Notes: a model not told the origin generated them from the sequence alone. A stretch of 64,000 nucleotides of DNA from CBDCYS01 sp965226245 (GCA_965226245.1 CBDDCL010000015.1:5208001-5272000), one strand, 5' to 3'; counted from the stretch's first letter, positions 25,934 through 34,879 are shown. Translations and numbers: made by a program.

Positions 25934-26705
25934 CTAGCACCAATACTGTTCAGTTAGCAGTTCCGCGGAGGGTTTTGGTTGATTGGCGCGTGCTCTTGTT
26001 TCGGGCATCAATGAACGCCCGCCACGCAGCGCTCTGCTGCAGAGCCGTAAGCATCCCTTTGTTTTCCTACGCCCCGTCCGCCTCCGGGGCTTCCCTCGCA
26101 GGGTCTCGGACCTGGTCTCGGACCCAGGGTTCCGCTTCGCTCCACCCATGGGCTGGAGCGAAGCGGAACCCTGGGTGGGGTGCGGGCTCGGGTACGATGG
26201 CGTCGAGGATGTTGACGTCGTGCAGTTTTCCGTCGGAAACCTCAATAAATGTGGGGATCGGGCCACGCAGATCGAGCAAGGTGTGCATCTTGATGGCGGC
26301 CTTGTGGGATCGAAACCGGGCCCAGGGGAACAGCGACAAGCAGAGGTCGATGGTGGTGGAGTCCAAGGCATAGACGGTGTTGTCGAGATCGAAACCGAGC
26401 GGCTCGTTGGCCTACCGGGGGCGGGCGATGCGGATCAGCACTTGAGCGAAGTCGGCGAAGATGTGCCAGTCGTGCGCCTCGTTGGCGTCGGCCAGGGTGG
26501 AGCGTGAAACTTTGCCGCGAAAACCCATGTGATAGAGCTTGCTTGGAACCGAACGCAAGCAGGCTTCGATGTCGCGGAGACTCTCTCGAAAGGTCAGGGC
26601 AGAAGCTGGTAGAGACGCTCGACGTATTCCTGCATCAGTAGCTCTAGACTTAGAGCCCATCAGCCGCTCGTTCAGAGCCTTGAGCCGCGAAGCGGCGCCA
26701 AGGTG
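25934..26705 (-). mobile_element. IS4-type element remnant with CAATACTGTTCA end
   Basis: The left end is CTAG (25934-25937), 3 bases, then CAATACTGTTCAGTTAG. The next 100 bp (CAGTTCCGCGGAGG ... GCGCGTGCTCTTG) match the inverted right end of the short element at 59144-59299. Inside are minus-strand transposase pieces and a repeat core with GGAGCGAAGCGGAACCCTGG. No matching right terminus is found; the sequence ends in GAGCCGCGAAGCGGCGCC near 26705. This relic links the short elements of the window to a DDE transposase. Confidence 0.65.
26169..26600 (-). pseudogene. IS4-family transposase, broken
   Basis: From 26600 the minus strand reads FRESLRDIEACLRSVPSKL, YHMGFRGKVSRSTLADANE and FADFAQVLIRIAR. 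After a frame change near 26410 it reads MDSTTIDLCLSLFPWARF, KAAIKMHTLLDLRG and DGKLHDVNILDAIVPEP. These are consecutive parts of an IS4-type transposase (YRESLRDIEA ... DSTTIDLCLS ... HDVN). The N-terminus and the rest of the catalytic core are missing, replaced by the repeat core at about 26160. Confidence 0.75.
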
Positions 26706-26811
26706 ATATCCGGCCTAGCCACCCCACTACCATAGTTTCAAGCGGAGTTGCTGCCACTTCAAGAGTCGCCACGGTAGGACAACCCGCGGAAGGCTGCATT
26801 TATTTAACCCT

Positions 26812-27852
26812 ATGAATTCGAGAAGTCTCACCCGGTCGCTTGTGACGGTTGTGCTGCTTGGCGCCGCCGGGTTGGCTCGCGCCCAACTGCCACCGCGCAG
26901 CCGTGCACTGCAACTGCGCCGGCCCGCGAACTACTTTCCCCTTGCCGTAGGAAACTCATGGACCTACACGATCGAAGGCCGCGCCGCCTCGGGAACCGTC
27001 ACCGTACGCGTCACCAAATCGGTGGAAACCGCCGGGCGACAGTATTTTCGGTTGGAAGGATTCACGCCTCAGCCGGCGCTTGTGCGGGTCGGAAGTCGTG
27101 ACCGGCTGTGGGAGTTTCGTCCTGATTCCGGTACCGAGCACTTGTGGTATGATTTCGCGGCAGCCCAGGGAACGACCTGGATGTCCCAGCTGCCGCATCC
27201 CTGTTTGGGAACCGCCAAGCTGGCGTCTCGAAGTTCAGGCGTCGAGGTCCCGGCTGGTGATTTCGCCCCTGTTCTGGTGATTCGGTATGGAACAACGAAT
27301 TGCGCCGACGCCGGAATTCAAGAGGAAATCTTTGCCCCCGGTATCGGACTCCTCCGCCGCACGGAAACGACAATCGCAGGTCCGCGCCCGATGGCTCTTA
27401 CCGAAGCCCGCGTCGGTTCACGAGTCATTCGATCCAGTGCGCTGTCGTTCAGTCTTTCGATCGACCAGCCTGTCTATGTTCCAAACCTGATGCCTCCGGT
27501 GACGCCCGACAGGGCCGTGCCCCTCATGCGGGCCCGCATAACGATCCGCAATACCACGAATTTCCCTTTACGGCTTGATTTTTCAAGTGGGCAGAGGTTC
27601 GACTTGGTGATCCGCGATTCGAGCGGCCAAGATATCTATCGCTGGTCCGCCACGAGACTCTTTACCCAGGAGTTAGGCACGCTTGAACTAAGTCCGGGAG
27701 AGAAAAGCTTTTCAGCCGAGATACCGCTCGGACAGCAAGCCGGCCGGCCTTTGCCCCAGGGCAGCTATGTAGCCGAAGCGTGGCTGACGACGGCTGAGCC
27801 AAGCGCCTACCGCGCCTCAGTCAGCTTCGAAATCTCGGAGCCGGTTTTCTAG
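26812..27852 (+). CDS. Exported protein with C-terminal BsuPI-type domain
   Basis: 346 residues. The signal peptide ends GLARA, followed by QLPPRSRALQ. Residues 40-215 start NYFPLAVGNSWTYTIEG, a motif common in secreted proteins of unknown function. Residues 240-346 fit the BsuPI/intracellular proteinase inhibitor-like fold: ARITIRNTTNFPLRLDFSSG, then FDLVIRDSSGQDIYRWS, FTQELGTLELSPGE and PQGSYVAEAWLTT. That domain is a beta-sandwich often found exported and need not inhibit proteases. No ribosome-binding site is obvious. The gene stands alone. Confidence 0.72.
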   Translation: MNSRSLTRSLVTVVLLGAAGLARAQLPPRSRALQLRRPANYFPLAVGNSWTYTIEGRAASGTVTVRVTKSVETAGRQYFRLEGFTPQPALVRVGSRDRLWEFRPDSGTEHLWYDFAAAQGTTWMSQLPHPCLGTAKLASRSSGVEVPAGDFAPVLVIRYGTTNCADAGIQEEIFAPGIGLLRRTETTIAGPRPMALTEARVGSRVIRSSALSFSLSIDQPVYVPNLMPPVTPDRAVPLMRARITIRNTTNFPLRLDFSSGQRFDLVIRDSSGQDIYRWSATRLFTQELGTLELSPGEKSFSAEIPLGQQAGRPLPQGSYVAEAWLTTAEPSAYRASVSFEISEPVF

Positions 27853-28283
27853 CCCGTGTGTGCGCCGCCCCAAAGATTGGCGGGCGCGCCGGTTGGTGAC
27901 TTTGACCTACTCGGCCGCGGGAGTAATCCGGATCCTTCAGTGAAAGTCCGCCGTCCGCCCCCCGCCCCGGCCTATGGGAGTCTCGCAGCCATTCCCCGCC
28001 CTGACGTAGAATCAACAACTTACGGGCGGATCACAGACGCGGGGTCCGCCCCTCATTCACACTGAATCCGCCCGCGGCGACAGCGCCCCCCAATGGTTAC
28101 TGCTGACCCTCGCTAGAGGGTCACCGAAGCGATTCCAAGCGTAGCATGTCTCGTCACGGCAGGTCCAAAATCCTTGCCCGTCCTTCTCGAACACGCCGGC
28201 CACGGGCTTCAACAGCGCGAAGTGTTCTCGGACGCCAGAAACATTCCACAGAAAGGATGTTTGTGGCCGCCTGAAGCGCCCCA
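27853..28283. other. Intergenic region upstream of rpsO
   Basis: No gene is recognised. The stretch is GC-rich with several short inverted repeats, including GACCCTCGCTAGAGGGTC at about 28105-28122. Confidence 0.4.
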
Positions 28284-28292
28284 TGCTATACT
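28284..28292 (+). promoter_or_regulatory. Extended -10 promoter of rpsO
   Basis: TGCTATACT (28284-28292) is an extended -10 (TGnTATACT) 54 bases before the rpsO start. A TTGTGG at 28261 is too distant (20 bases) to be a typical -35, which fits an extended -10 type. Confidence 0.5.
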
Positions 28293-28345
28293 CATTACGT
28301 AAACTAAACGAGATAGAAGCGACAAAAAGGAGTTCGACGAGTTGA

Positions 28346-28615
28346 ATGCCACTGGCAAAAGAGGCCAAACAGACGATCATTAAGGAGTACCGAATCCACG
28401 ACAGTGATGTGGGTTCCCCAGAGGTTCAGGTCGCGATTCTGTCGAAACGTATCGCCGAGTTGACCGGGCATCTGAAAGAGCACAAGAAGGATTTCTCTAC
28501 CCGCCGCGGGCTATTGAACATGGTCAGCCGCAGACGACGTTTGCTCGGCTACTTGAAGCGGGGAAATCCACAGGGATATAGAACGTTGGTTCAAAGTCTC
28601 GGCCTGCGCGGATAG
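28346..28615 (+). CDS. rpsO: 30S ribosomal protein S15
   Basis: 89 residues, the normal length. It binds the central domain of 16S rRNA early in 30S assembly. Diagnostic stretches are DVGSPEVQVAILSKRI, HLKEHKKDFSTRRGL and VSRRRRLLGYLK. AAGGAG lies about 13 bases upstream of ATG 28346. The order rpsO-pnp is conserved across bacteria. Confidence 0.98.
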   Translation: MPLAKEAKQTIIKEYRIHDSDVGSPEVQVAILSKRIAELTGHLKEHKKDFSTRRGLLNMVSRRRRLLGYLKRGNPQGYRTLVQSLGLRG

Positions 28616-28918
28616 CATTCACCCGTTTTCAGGGGATGCGCGGCTAGAGACTGGTTTCGAGTTTTTGAAGATGGCGTTACATCACACAGAGCGTACAGGG
28701 TCCGGAAAACGTTTTTGGACCTGGTAGGCGTCGCTGTGCGCTGACGTTGTCCCCATCTCTCCTCCCCACGCCCTCTCGCGCGTCCGCCGATTATTGGCGT
28801 TCCGCTTCCATCTTGCATTGACAAACCATACCTGGAGCGTCCGTCTTCGGGCGGGGCGCTTTTGCAGCCGCCCGGCGTTCAGGCGCGGAAATAGGGAAAA
28901 ACCCAAATAGGAAAAACT
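28616..28918. other. rpsO-pnp intergenic region
   Basis: This 303-bp region probably holds the pnp 5' leader, which is a site of PNPase autoregulation in other bacteria. A TTGACA occurs at about 28817 without a good -10. I see no gene. Confidence 0.45.
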
Positions 28919-31030
28919 ATGAAACAGACAGTTGAAATACAGCTTGGCGAGCACACGTTGGAGCTCGAAACAGGATACCTGGCAAAACAGGCGGGCGGCG
29001 CCGTCGTGGTAAGCGCCGGAGATACGAGGGTTCTGGTCACGGCCACGTGCTCGGACCGGCCGAGGGAGAACATTAGCTTCTTCCCTCTCACGGTGGACTA
29101 TCGCGAATATACTTACGCGGCCGGGCGTTTCCCCGGCGGCTACATCAAGCGCGAAGGCCGCCCCACGGAAAAGGAAGTTTTGACGAGCCGCTTGATCGAC
29201 CGGCCCATCCGGCCATTGTTTCCCGCCGGATTCAAGAATGAGACGCAAGTCATTGCGATGGTCATTTCCGCGGACCCGGACCACGATCCAGCACCGCTGG
29301 CTCTGGTGGGAGCCTCCGCGGCATTGGCGATTTCCAATGTTCCCTTCATGAACACGATCGCGGGGGTGCAAGTCGCGCGAGTCGATGGCGAGTGGGTTCT
29401 GAATCCCTCCTACAGCCAGCGCGACGAAGCCGATGTGAAGATCACCGTCGCGGCCGCCAAAGAAGGCATTGTGATGGTTGAGGCGAACGGCTCCGAAATC
29501 GGCGAGCCGGACGTACTGGAAGCGATTCGCAGGGGCCACGAAGCCTGCCGCACCATCATCGAAGGGATTGGCCGGCTTGTCGAGAAAGCCGGCAAGGAGA
29601 AAATGTCGTTCGAGGCGCCCGAAATCGACCAGCAGCTCTACGACGAACTCTCCGCCAAATGGAGCGAGCAGCTCTCCGACGCTCTGGACACCAAGAAACA
29701 TCCCAAAGCCGAGAGTCACTCGATGGTCAGCGACCTCAAGAAACAGGTCGTTGCCAGTTACGAGGACGACGAAGAAAAGGCCCAGGCCGCCGCTGATCTG
29801 TTTGGACGGCTCAAAGAGGATATCTTTCGGCAGGCGATTCTCAAGGACAAACGGCGGCCCGATCAGCGAGCCTTCGACGAGATCCGCAATATCGATTGCG
29901 AGGTGGGCGTGCTGCCGCGAACGCACGGTTCCGCGGTTTTCACTCGCGGTGAGACGCAGGCCCTGGCGACGGTGACGCTGGGAACCAAAATGGACGGCCA
30001 GCGCCAGGAGCGCTTGGAAGACGCTGAATACGAGAAGCGCTTCATGGTTCATTACAACTTCCCGCCCTTCAGCGTCGGCGAAGTAGCTTTCCTGCGTGGC
30101 GCGGGCCGCCGCGAGATCGGGCACGGCATGCTGGCCGAGCGCGCGCTGGCTCAGGTTGTCCCCAGCTATACCGACTTCCCCTACACGGTTCGCGTCGTCA
30201 GCGACATTCTCGAATCGAACGGGTCTAGCTCGATGGCGACCGTTTGCGGGGGCACGCTGGCTCTGATGGATGCGGGTGTTCCCATGTCAGCTCCGGTCGC
30301 GGGCATTGCGATGGGGCTGGTGACCGACGGCGAAGAGTCTGCCGTGCTCACCGACATAGCCGGCGCCGAAGACCACTACGGCGACATGGACTTCAAGGTA
30401 GCCGGTACCGCCGCCGGCATCACCGGGCTGCAAATGGATATCAAGCAACCCAACGTCAGCTTCGAGGTGCTTGAACAGGCCCTGGATCAGGCCAAACGCG
30501 CCCGGCTGCAGATTCTCGAGTCGATGAACGCCGTCATCTCCGCACCTCGCGCCGACATGTCGAAGTACGCGCCCCGGGTCCATACGCTCAAGATTCCGGT
30601 AGCGAAGATCCGCGACGTGATCGGACCGGGCGGCAAGATCATCAAGGGCATTGTCGAACAGACGGGAGCGAAAGTTGACGTCAGCGACGACGGCACGGTT
30701 CAGATCTCTACCGCGGACGGAGAAGCAGCCAAGAAGGCTATCCAGATGGTCAAAGATCTTACGGCTTCACCCGAAGTCGGAAAGACCTATCTCGGCAAAG
30801 TGACCCGCATCGTCGACTTCGGCGCCTTCGTCGAGATCTTCCCTGGCACCGAGGGACTGCTTCACATCAGCGAAATTGCCGAACACCGCATTCGTCAAGT
30901 GCGTGACGAACTCAAGCTCGGTGATCAGATTCTGGTCAAGTGCCTGGCGCTGGAAGGCAACAAGATCCGCCTCAGCCGCCGCGCGGTGCTGAGCGAACAG
31001 CGAGGCAAGGCCAAAGCCAAAGAGGAATAG
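28919..31030 (+). CDS. pnp: Polyribonucleotide nucleotidyltransferase (PNPase)
   Basis: 703 residues, typical length. It degrades RNA phosphorolytically from the 3' end and can add tails; it is a trimer and a degradosome partner. Order: RNase PH domain 1 (about 1-225), alpha-helical linker, RNase PH domain 2 (about 320-545, with FFPLTVDYRE in the first and PPFSVGEVAFLRGAGRREIG in the second), KH domain (VIGPGGKIIKGI, about 565) and S1 domain (VTRIVDFGAFVEIFPGTEG, about 630), ending in a Lys/Glu-rich tail. AGGA lies 6 bases before the ATG. A terminator-like hairpin follows at 31064. Confidence 0.98.
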   Translation: MKQTVEIQLGEHTLELETGYLAKQAGGAVVVSAGDTRVLVTATCSDRPRENISFFPLTVDYREYTYAAGRFPGGYIKREGRPTEKEVLTSRLIDRPIRPLFPAGFKNETQVIAMVISADPDHDPAPLALVGASAALAISNVPFMNTIAGVQVARVDGEWVLNPSYSQRDEADVKITVAAAKEGIVMVEANGSEIGEPDVLEAIRRGHEACRTIIEGIGRLVEKAGKEKMSFEAPEIDQQLYDELSAKWSEQLSDALDTKKHPKAESHSMVSDLKKQVVASYEDDEEKAQAAADLFGRLKEDIFRQAILKDKRRPDQRAFDEIRNIDCEVGVLPRTHGSAVFTRGETQALATVTLGTKMDGQRQERLEDAEYEKRFMVHYNFPPFSVGEVAFLRGAGRREIGHGMLAERALAQVVPSYTDFPYTVRVVSDILESNGSSSMATVCGGTLALMDAGVPMSAPVAGIAMGLVTDGEESAVLTDIAGAEDHYGDMDFKVAGTAAGITGLQMDIKQPNVSFEVLEQALDQAKRARLQILESMNAVISAPRADMSKYAPRVHTLKIPVAKIRDVIGPGGKIIKGIVEQTGAKVDVSDDGTVQISTADGEAAKKAIQMVKDLTASPEVGKTYLGKVTRIVDFGAFVEIFPGTEGLLHISEIAEHRIRQVRDELKLGDQILVKCLALEGNKIRLSRRAVLSEQRGKAKAKEE

Positions 31031-31063
31031 CCCGCCCTCGCCCACGCCATCGAAACATTCGCT

Positions 31064-31095
31064 GGTCCTGCTGATCACAGCGGACCGGCGTTTTT
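31064..31095 (+). terminator. Rho-independent-like terminator after pnp
   Basis: GGTCC-T-GCTG / CAGC-GGACC forms a stem with one bulge and loop ATCA, followed by GGCG and TTTTTG. It lies 34 bp after the pnp stop. Confidence 0.6.
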
Positions 31096-31104
31096 GTTCC
31101 CGGC

Positions 31105-31164
31105 CACGTGGCGACATAACGTCGCCACGCCGCCGCAGAGGCGCGGACGGAAGTCCGCGCTTGG
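31105..31164. repeat. Two GC-rich hairpin repeats
   Basis: GTGGCGAC-ATAAC-GTCGCCAC is followed by GCGCGGAC-GGAA-GTCCGCGC (31141-31160). The second hairpin with its CAGAG prefix recurs at 51836-51862, and in a variant inverted form at 44075-44115. Confidence 0.6.
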
Positions 31165-31250
31165 CGCCGCGATCTCGCGTAACCAGCCACCAAGAAAACT
31201 CCGCTGACGGTAAAATGGGTTGAAGAGGGCGATCCAGAAAGAGAGGGTCA

Positions 31251-31481
31251 ATGGCGGTTCGCAAGGATGAGCTAGAGACAGACGCACTGAAGTTACCTCC
31301 GACGGATCGAGCGCAGCTTGCGCGCCGGCTAATTGGGAGTTTGGAAGGCGCCGAGGAGGGTGACTTCGAAGGGGCCTGGATCGAGGAAGCCGAGCGGCGC
31401 CACGCGGAATATCGCAAGGGCCTTGTCACGGCTCGCGACGCTGACGCAGTCTTTCGGGATGCCGCATTCCGTCTCGAATGA
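31251..31481 (+). CDS. Orphan addiction-module antitoxin (TIGR02574-like)
   Basis: 76 residues. The pattern EALKLPPxDRAxLARRLIxSLE, then AWIEEAERR and a tail with DADAVFRDA, fits the putative addiction-module component family, whose members normally precede a RelE/ParE-type toxin overlapping by a few bases. The following ATGA at 31479 opens no toxin-like frame; instead a hairpin element begins at 31513. The toxin therefore appears lost. The antitoxin role is inferred from the family. Confidence 0.7.
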   Translation: MAVRKDELETDALKLPPTDRAQLARRLIGSLEGAEEGDFEGAWIEEAERRHAEYRKGLVTARDADAVFRDAAFRLE

Positions 31482-31512
31482 GCGCCGCTGGATTCCTTCC
31501 AAGTGTGTGCGG

Positions 31513-31610
31513 GCGAAAATGGGGGACTGCCATCCGATTCTCGGTTGTGGAACCCCATTGTTTCCGACAATAGTGCAGCACGAGAATCGGTGGCTGTCCC
31601 CTTTTTTCGC
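31513..31610. repeat. 98-bp inverted-repeat element
   Basis: GCGAAAATGGGGGACTGCCA (31513-31532) continuing to TCCGATTCTCG is mirrored by CGAGAATCGGTGGCTGTCC running to TTTTTTCGC at 31610. The arms are about 32 bp with a few mismatches. It resembles REP-type palindromes mobilised by single-strand transposases. It sits where the partner toxin of the upstream antitoxin would be. Confidence 0.6.
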
Positions 31611-31635
31611 GTAATCGGACTTGCACGACGGGCTT

Positions 31636-32334
31636 CTAACGGAACCTTCTGGACCGCACGTGGTCGAGCGCTTTCTCCGCTGTCGCGGGATCGACCTTGC
31701 CGGTCCCCGCAAAGTAGTGGATCACCTGAGAGATCGTGTAAAGCGAGTGCAGCGGATAGGCGCGGCCGTTGAACACGGTTTCTCCTCCCTGTTCGCGGTC
31801 AACGACAACGAGAACGCGGCTCACCTCCAGCTCTTCCTTGGCGAGTTCCTCGATGGCCCAGAGCTTGGTTCGCCCCGAGGCCATCACGTCATCGATCAGA
31901 GTGATCTCGCGCGAATCCTCTTTGGTTCCCATGTAGGAGCTGACCCCCGAGCGCCCGCCCGGATAAGCCGCCCGCTTCTTGCGCATCTGCCCGTAAGAGA
32001 CCGGACGCGCCGTCGCAAGCGAGGCGATCGCCGTGGAGAGCGCCAGTGGCGTGGCGGTATCGGGGATGCCGATCACCTGCTGCGGCGCAGCCGCTTCATC
32101 CGCCTCGGCATCGACAATGGAGACCAGTTTGCGGTGAAGGGCCTGGCCCAGCAAGGACAACACCTCCAGGTCGTCGTATAGCTTATGGCGCAGGTCGATG
32201 AAAATCGGGGTTTGGAGGGCATACTCCTCGCGCACTCTGTCGCCAAGCAGAACCAGACCCTTGTCCCAAAACTGTTCGAGAAGGGGGTCGGCTTCAAGCT
32301 CTTCTTTGCTCGTGAGTCTCGCTTCAGCCCCCAT
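31636..32334 (-). CDS. Orotate phosphoribosyltransferase-like protein
   Basis: About 232 residues from ATG 32334. The PRPP-binding motif ITLIDDVMASGRTK lies at about residues 145-158, preceded by IGIPDTATPLALS and GTKEDSRE, the layout of type I phosphoribosyltransferases of the PyrE group. TPIFIDLRHKLYD near the start is typical of orotate enzymes, where the first residues cover substrate. OPRTase would convert orotate and PRPP to OMP in pyrimidine synthesis. It is isolated from other pyr genes, so another substrate is possible. Confidence 0.75.
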   Translation of the reverse strand: MGAEARLTSKEELEADPLLEQFWDKGLVLLGDRVREEYALQTPIFIDLRHKLYDDLEVLSLLGQALHRKLVSIVDAEADEAAAPQQVIGIPDTATPLALSTAIASLATARPVSYGQMRKKRAAYPGGRSGVSSYMGTKEDSREITLIDDVMASGRTKLWAIEELAKEELEVSRVLVVVDREQGGETVFNGRAYPLHSLYTISQVIHYFAGTGKVDPATAEKALDHVRSRRFR

Positions 32335-32373
32335 GAATGCTGGACGGGACGAAAATCGCCGGACTTTCGGAAC

Positions 32374-32410
32374 GCAGCAGCAGAGCCCCAGGCGGCAGCC
32401 TGGGGTCAAG
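32374..32410. repeat. Short hairpin repeat (AGCCCCAGGC...GCCTGGGGT)
   Basis: GCAGCAGCAGAGCCCCAGGC and GGCAGCCTGGGGTCAAG form a stem around AGCCCCAGGC/GCCTGGGGT. A near-identical copy is at 43458-43495. It lies just upstream of the phosphoribosyltransferase start. Confidence 0.6.
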
Positions 32411-32922
32411 CTGTTCGCAAAACCGATAGGCCAATTGACGTTGGATGCGTCCTTTAGGCAATGTCCTACAAAAAGAGTACCACCGGCGGCGGCCTGGCGG
32501 CGGCGCCGTCTCATTCGGCCGGTGGCGCTTCTGGGCAACACGTCCCGCAGTCAGAGCTTCGGCCTCAGTCCAACGTCGTTCTCCGGGTCGGACCCGGCGT
32601 AGCGGCCCGGCGGCATTTCGGGCAGGTCTTTCTGTTCGGGCGTGAGATCGGTCCACTTCTTTACCTTCGTGCGAACCACGTTTCGCGGGAGCAGCGCGGC
32701 CAAGCGCTTCTTGGTCTCGGCCAGAGGCAGCGTTGCGGGCCGGGCAATTGTGGATCTGGGCCTGCGGCGAAGGGATGGGTTCGGCGCGCAAGCTGGAGCG
32801 GCTCTGGCGGCATCATCCGGCGCTCGGGTGACTGTGCGGACTGGACGATCAGCCCGCAAGGTCTTTTCTCGGACACCCCACGCGGCAGCGCAGACGCTGC
32901 CCGTTTGGTTGCGGTTGGTCCG
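32411..32922. other. Region without a recognised gene
   Basis: Overlapping frames on both strands, none with a recognisable domain. A minus-strand frame ends TPEQKDLPEMPPGRYAG near 32600, which may be a decayed gene. Confidence 0.3.
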
Positions 32923-33135
32923 CTACCGCCTGCGCTGTTTCTGCTGACCAAGGCGGACCCTGGAGGGAGCGGCCCGTGCTTCTTCCCAGGCCTTCCAGTC
33001 GAAGCGTTTGGTTGCGTCTTTGAGGTAGCTGGCCACGTCCGCATTCTTCGGAAGTACGGCCATGACAGTCGCAAAGCCCGGACCGTCCGGATTCTTGAGA
33101 CGGTATTTCTTCGTGTTAGGAATGCCCATAATCAT
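32923..33135 (-). CDS. Small hypothetical protein
   Basis: 70 residues: GIPNTKKYRLKNPDGPGFAT, then VMAVLPKNADVASYLKDATK and RFDWKAWEEARAA, with a basic tail. The composition looks protein-like rather than a shadow frame, but I recognise no family and see no strong ribosome-binding site. Two starts are possible (33135 and 33129). Confidence 0.35.
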   Translation of the reverse strand: MIMGIPNTKKYRLKNPDGPGFATVMAVLPKNADVASYLKDATKRFDWKAWEEARAAPSRVRLGQQKQRRR

Positions 33136-33303
33136 TCAATCTAGCACATGGGTTCGGTCGCCCAAATCGCTTCGCCGCGTGAGCTCCGCTGAAGTTCCGG
33201 CGGCCTCTGGTTTCCCTGCCCTCGACGGCGCTCGCCAGGATGGGCTTTCCACCGCTTTGCTACCCTGGGAATCCCCGTCCCGCAAGTCCCGGAGGCCCCA
33301 GCG

Positions 33304-34857
33304 ATGACTCTGGAAGAGAAGCTAGCCGAACTCGAGAAGCGCAATTCCGCCGCTGAAGCGGGTGGCGGGCCCGAGCGTGTCCGGCGGCAGCACGAGGCCG
33401 GCAAGCTGTCGGCCCGCGAACGCATCGATCTTCTTCTCGACGAAGGCAGCTTCCAGGAACTGGACCGCCTCGTCACTCACTCCTGCCACGATTTCGGCAT
33501 GCAGTCGAAAGTTATCCCCGGCGACGGATTCGTGACCGGCTACGGCAAGATCGGCGGCCGCTTGGCTTATGTTTTCTCGCACGATTTTACGGTGTTTGGC
33601 GGCTCGTTGTCTCTCGAGAATGCAGCTAAGATCTGCAAGGTGATGGACCTGGCGATGAAAATGGGAGCCCCTTTGATCGGCCTCAACGATTCAGGCGGCG
33701 CTCGTATCCAAGAGGGCGTCGCCTCGCTGGCGGGCTACGCCGACATCTTCCTGCGGAACACCTTGGCCAGCGGGGTCGTGCCGCAGATCTCGGCCATCAT
33801 GGGCCCCTGCGCGGGCGGCGCCGTCTATTCCCCCGCCATCACTGATTTCGTCTTCATGGTTGACAGCACGAGCTACATGTTCGTGACCGGTCCGGACGTC
33901 ATCAAAACCGTCACGCACGAGGACGTCAGCAAAGAAGAGCTGGGAGGCGCGCGAACCCACAACCAGGTCAGCGGTGTCGCGCACTTCATGGCGCGCGACG
34001 ACGCCGAGTGCCTGCGGATGATCGCCGAGCTGCTGAGTTTCCTGCCGTCCAATAATGTGGACGACCCGCCGCGCCTCGCTTGCGACGACCCCGTGGATCG
34101 AGTCGAGGAGAAGCTCGACAACGTGGTGCCTGCCGAACCCAACCAGCCCTACGACATCAAGGAAGTCATCCGCCTGGCGCTTGACGACGGCTATTTCTTC
34201 GAGGTGCAGGAGCATTTCGCGGCCAACATCGTGATCGGCTTCGGGCGCTTGGACGGCCGCACTGTCGCTGTCGTGGCCAATCAGCCGGCCGTGCTTGCAG
34301 GCTGCCTCGATATCAACGCGTCGTTGAAGGCCGCGCGATTTGTTCGGTTTTGTGACGCTTTCGGAATCCCCATCGTCACCTTCGAAGATGTCCCCGGCTT
34401 CCTGCCCGGGACGGAGCAAGAGTACGGCGGCATCATCAAGCATGGCGCCAAGCTGCTCTACGCCTACGCCGAAGCGACCGTCCCGAAGATCACCGTCATT
34501 ACGAGAAAGGCCTACGGCGGCGCCTACTGCGTGATGGGATCCAAACACCTGCGCACGGACATCAACTACGCCTATCCCACCGCCGAGATAGCTGTGATGG
34601 GCCCGGAGGGAGCGGTGAATATCCTCTATCGGCGAGAGCTAGCCGCGGCCGGGGACGATGCCGAACAGTTCCGGAAGGAAAGAACCCAGGAGTTTCGCGA
34701 GCGATTCGCGAATCCTTACGCGGCAGCCGAAAAGGGCTGGATCGACGAGGTGATTCAGCCGCGCTGCACTCGGCCCAAGCTGATCGCGGCGCTGGAGATG
34801 CTCGAGAACAAGGCAGACACAACGCCGCGCAAGAAGCACGGCAATATCCCGCTGTAA
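33304..34857 (+). CDS. Acyl-CoA carboxylase, carboxyltransferase subunit (PccB/MmdA type)
   Basis: 517 residues, normal for the family. It transfers CO2 from carboxybiotin to propionyl-CoA or a related acyl-CoA, or works in reverse in methylmalonyl-CoA decarboxylase. Key stretches are RIDLLLDEGSFQELD, GLNDSGGARIQEGVASL, MGPCAGGAVYSPA, GARTHNQVSGVA, PGFLPGTEQEYGGIIKHGAK, ITRKAYGGAYCVMGSK and the C-terminal RKKHGNIPL. GGAGG lies about 9 bases upstream. No biotin carboxylase or carrier gene is adjacent, so partners are encoded elsewhere. Confidence 0.95.
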   Translation: MTLEEKLAELEKRNSAAEAGGGPERVRRQHEAGKLSARERIDLLLDEGSFQELDRLVTHSCHDFGMQSKVIPGDGFVTGYGKIGGRLAYVFSHDFTVFGGSLSLENAAKICKVMDLAMKMGAPLIGLNDSGGARIQEGVASLAGYADIFLRNTLASGVVPQISAIMGPCAGGAVYSPAITDFVFMVDSTSYMFVTGPDVIKTVTHEDVSKEELGGARTHNQVSGVAHFMARDDAECLRMIAELLSFLPSNNVDDPPRLACDDPVDRVEEKLDNVVPAEPNQPYDIKEVIRLALDDGYFFEVQEHFAANIVIGFGRLDGRTVAVVANQPAVLAGCLDINASLKAARFVRFCDAFGIPIVTFEDVPGFLPGTEQEYGGIIKHGAKLLYAYAEATVPKITVITRKAYGGAYCVMGSKHLRTDINYAYPTAEIAVMGPEGAVNILYRRELAAAGDDAEQFRKERTQEFRERFANPYAAAEKGWIDEVIQPRCTRPKLIAALEMLENKADTTPRKKHGNIPL

Positions 34858-34879
34858 CCGAGCCGTGCTGGGTGGCGGG

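Noticed and set aside
25983..26507. Plus-strand frames across the IS4-type relic
   Set aside because: The minus strand carries recognisable transposase segments; the plus frames cross repeat borders.
28682..30124. Minus-strand frame of 480 codons over pnp
   Set aside because: pnp on the plus strand is unmistakable, so this is a shadow.
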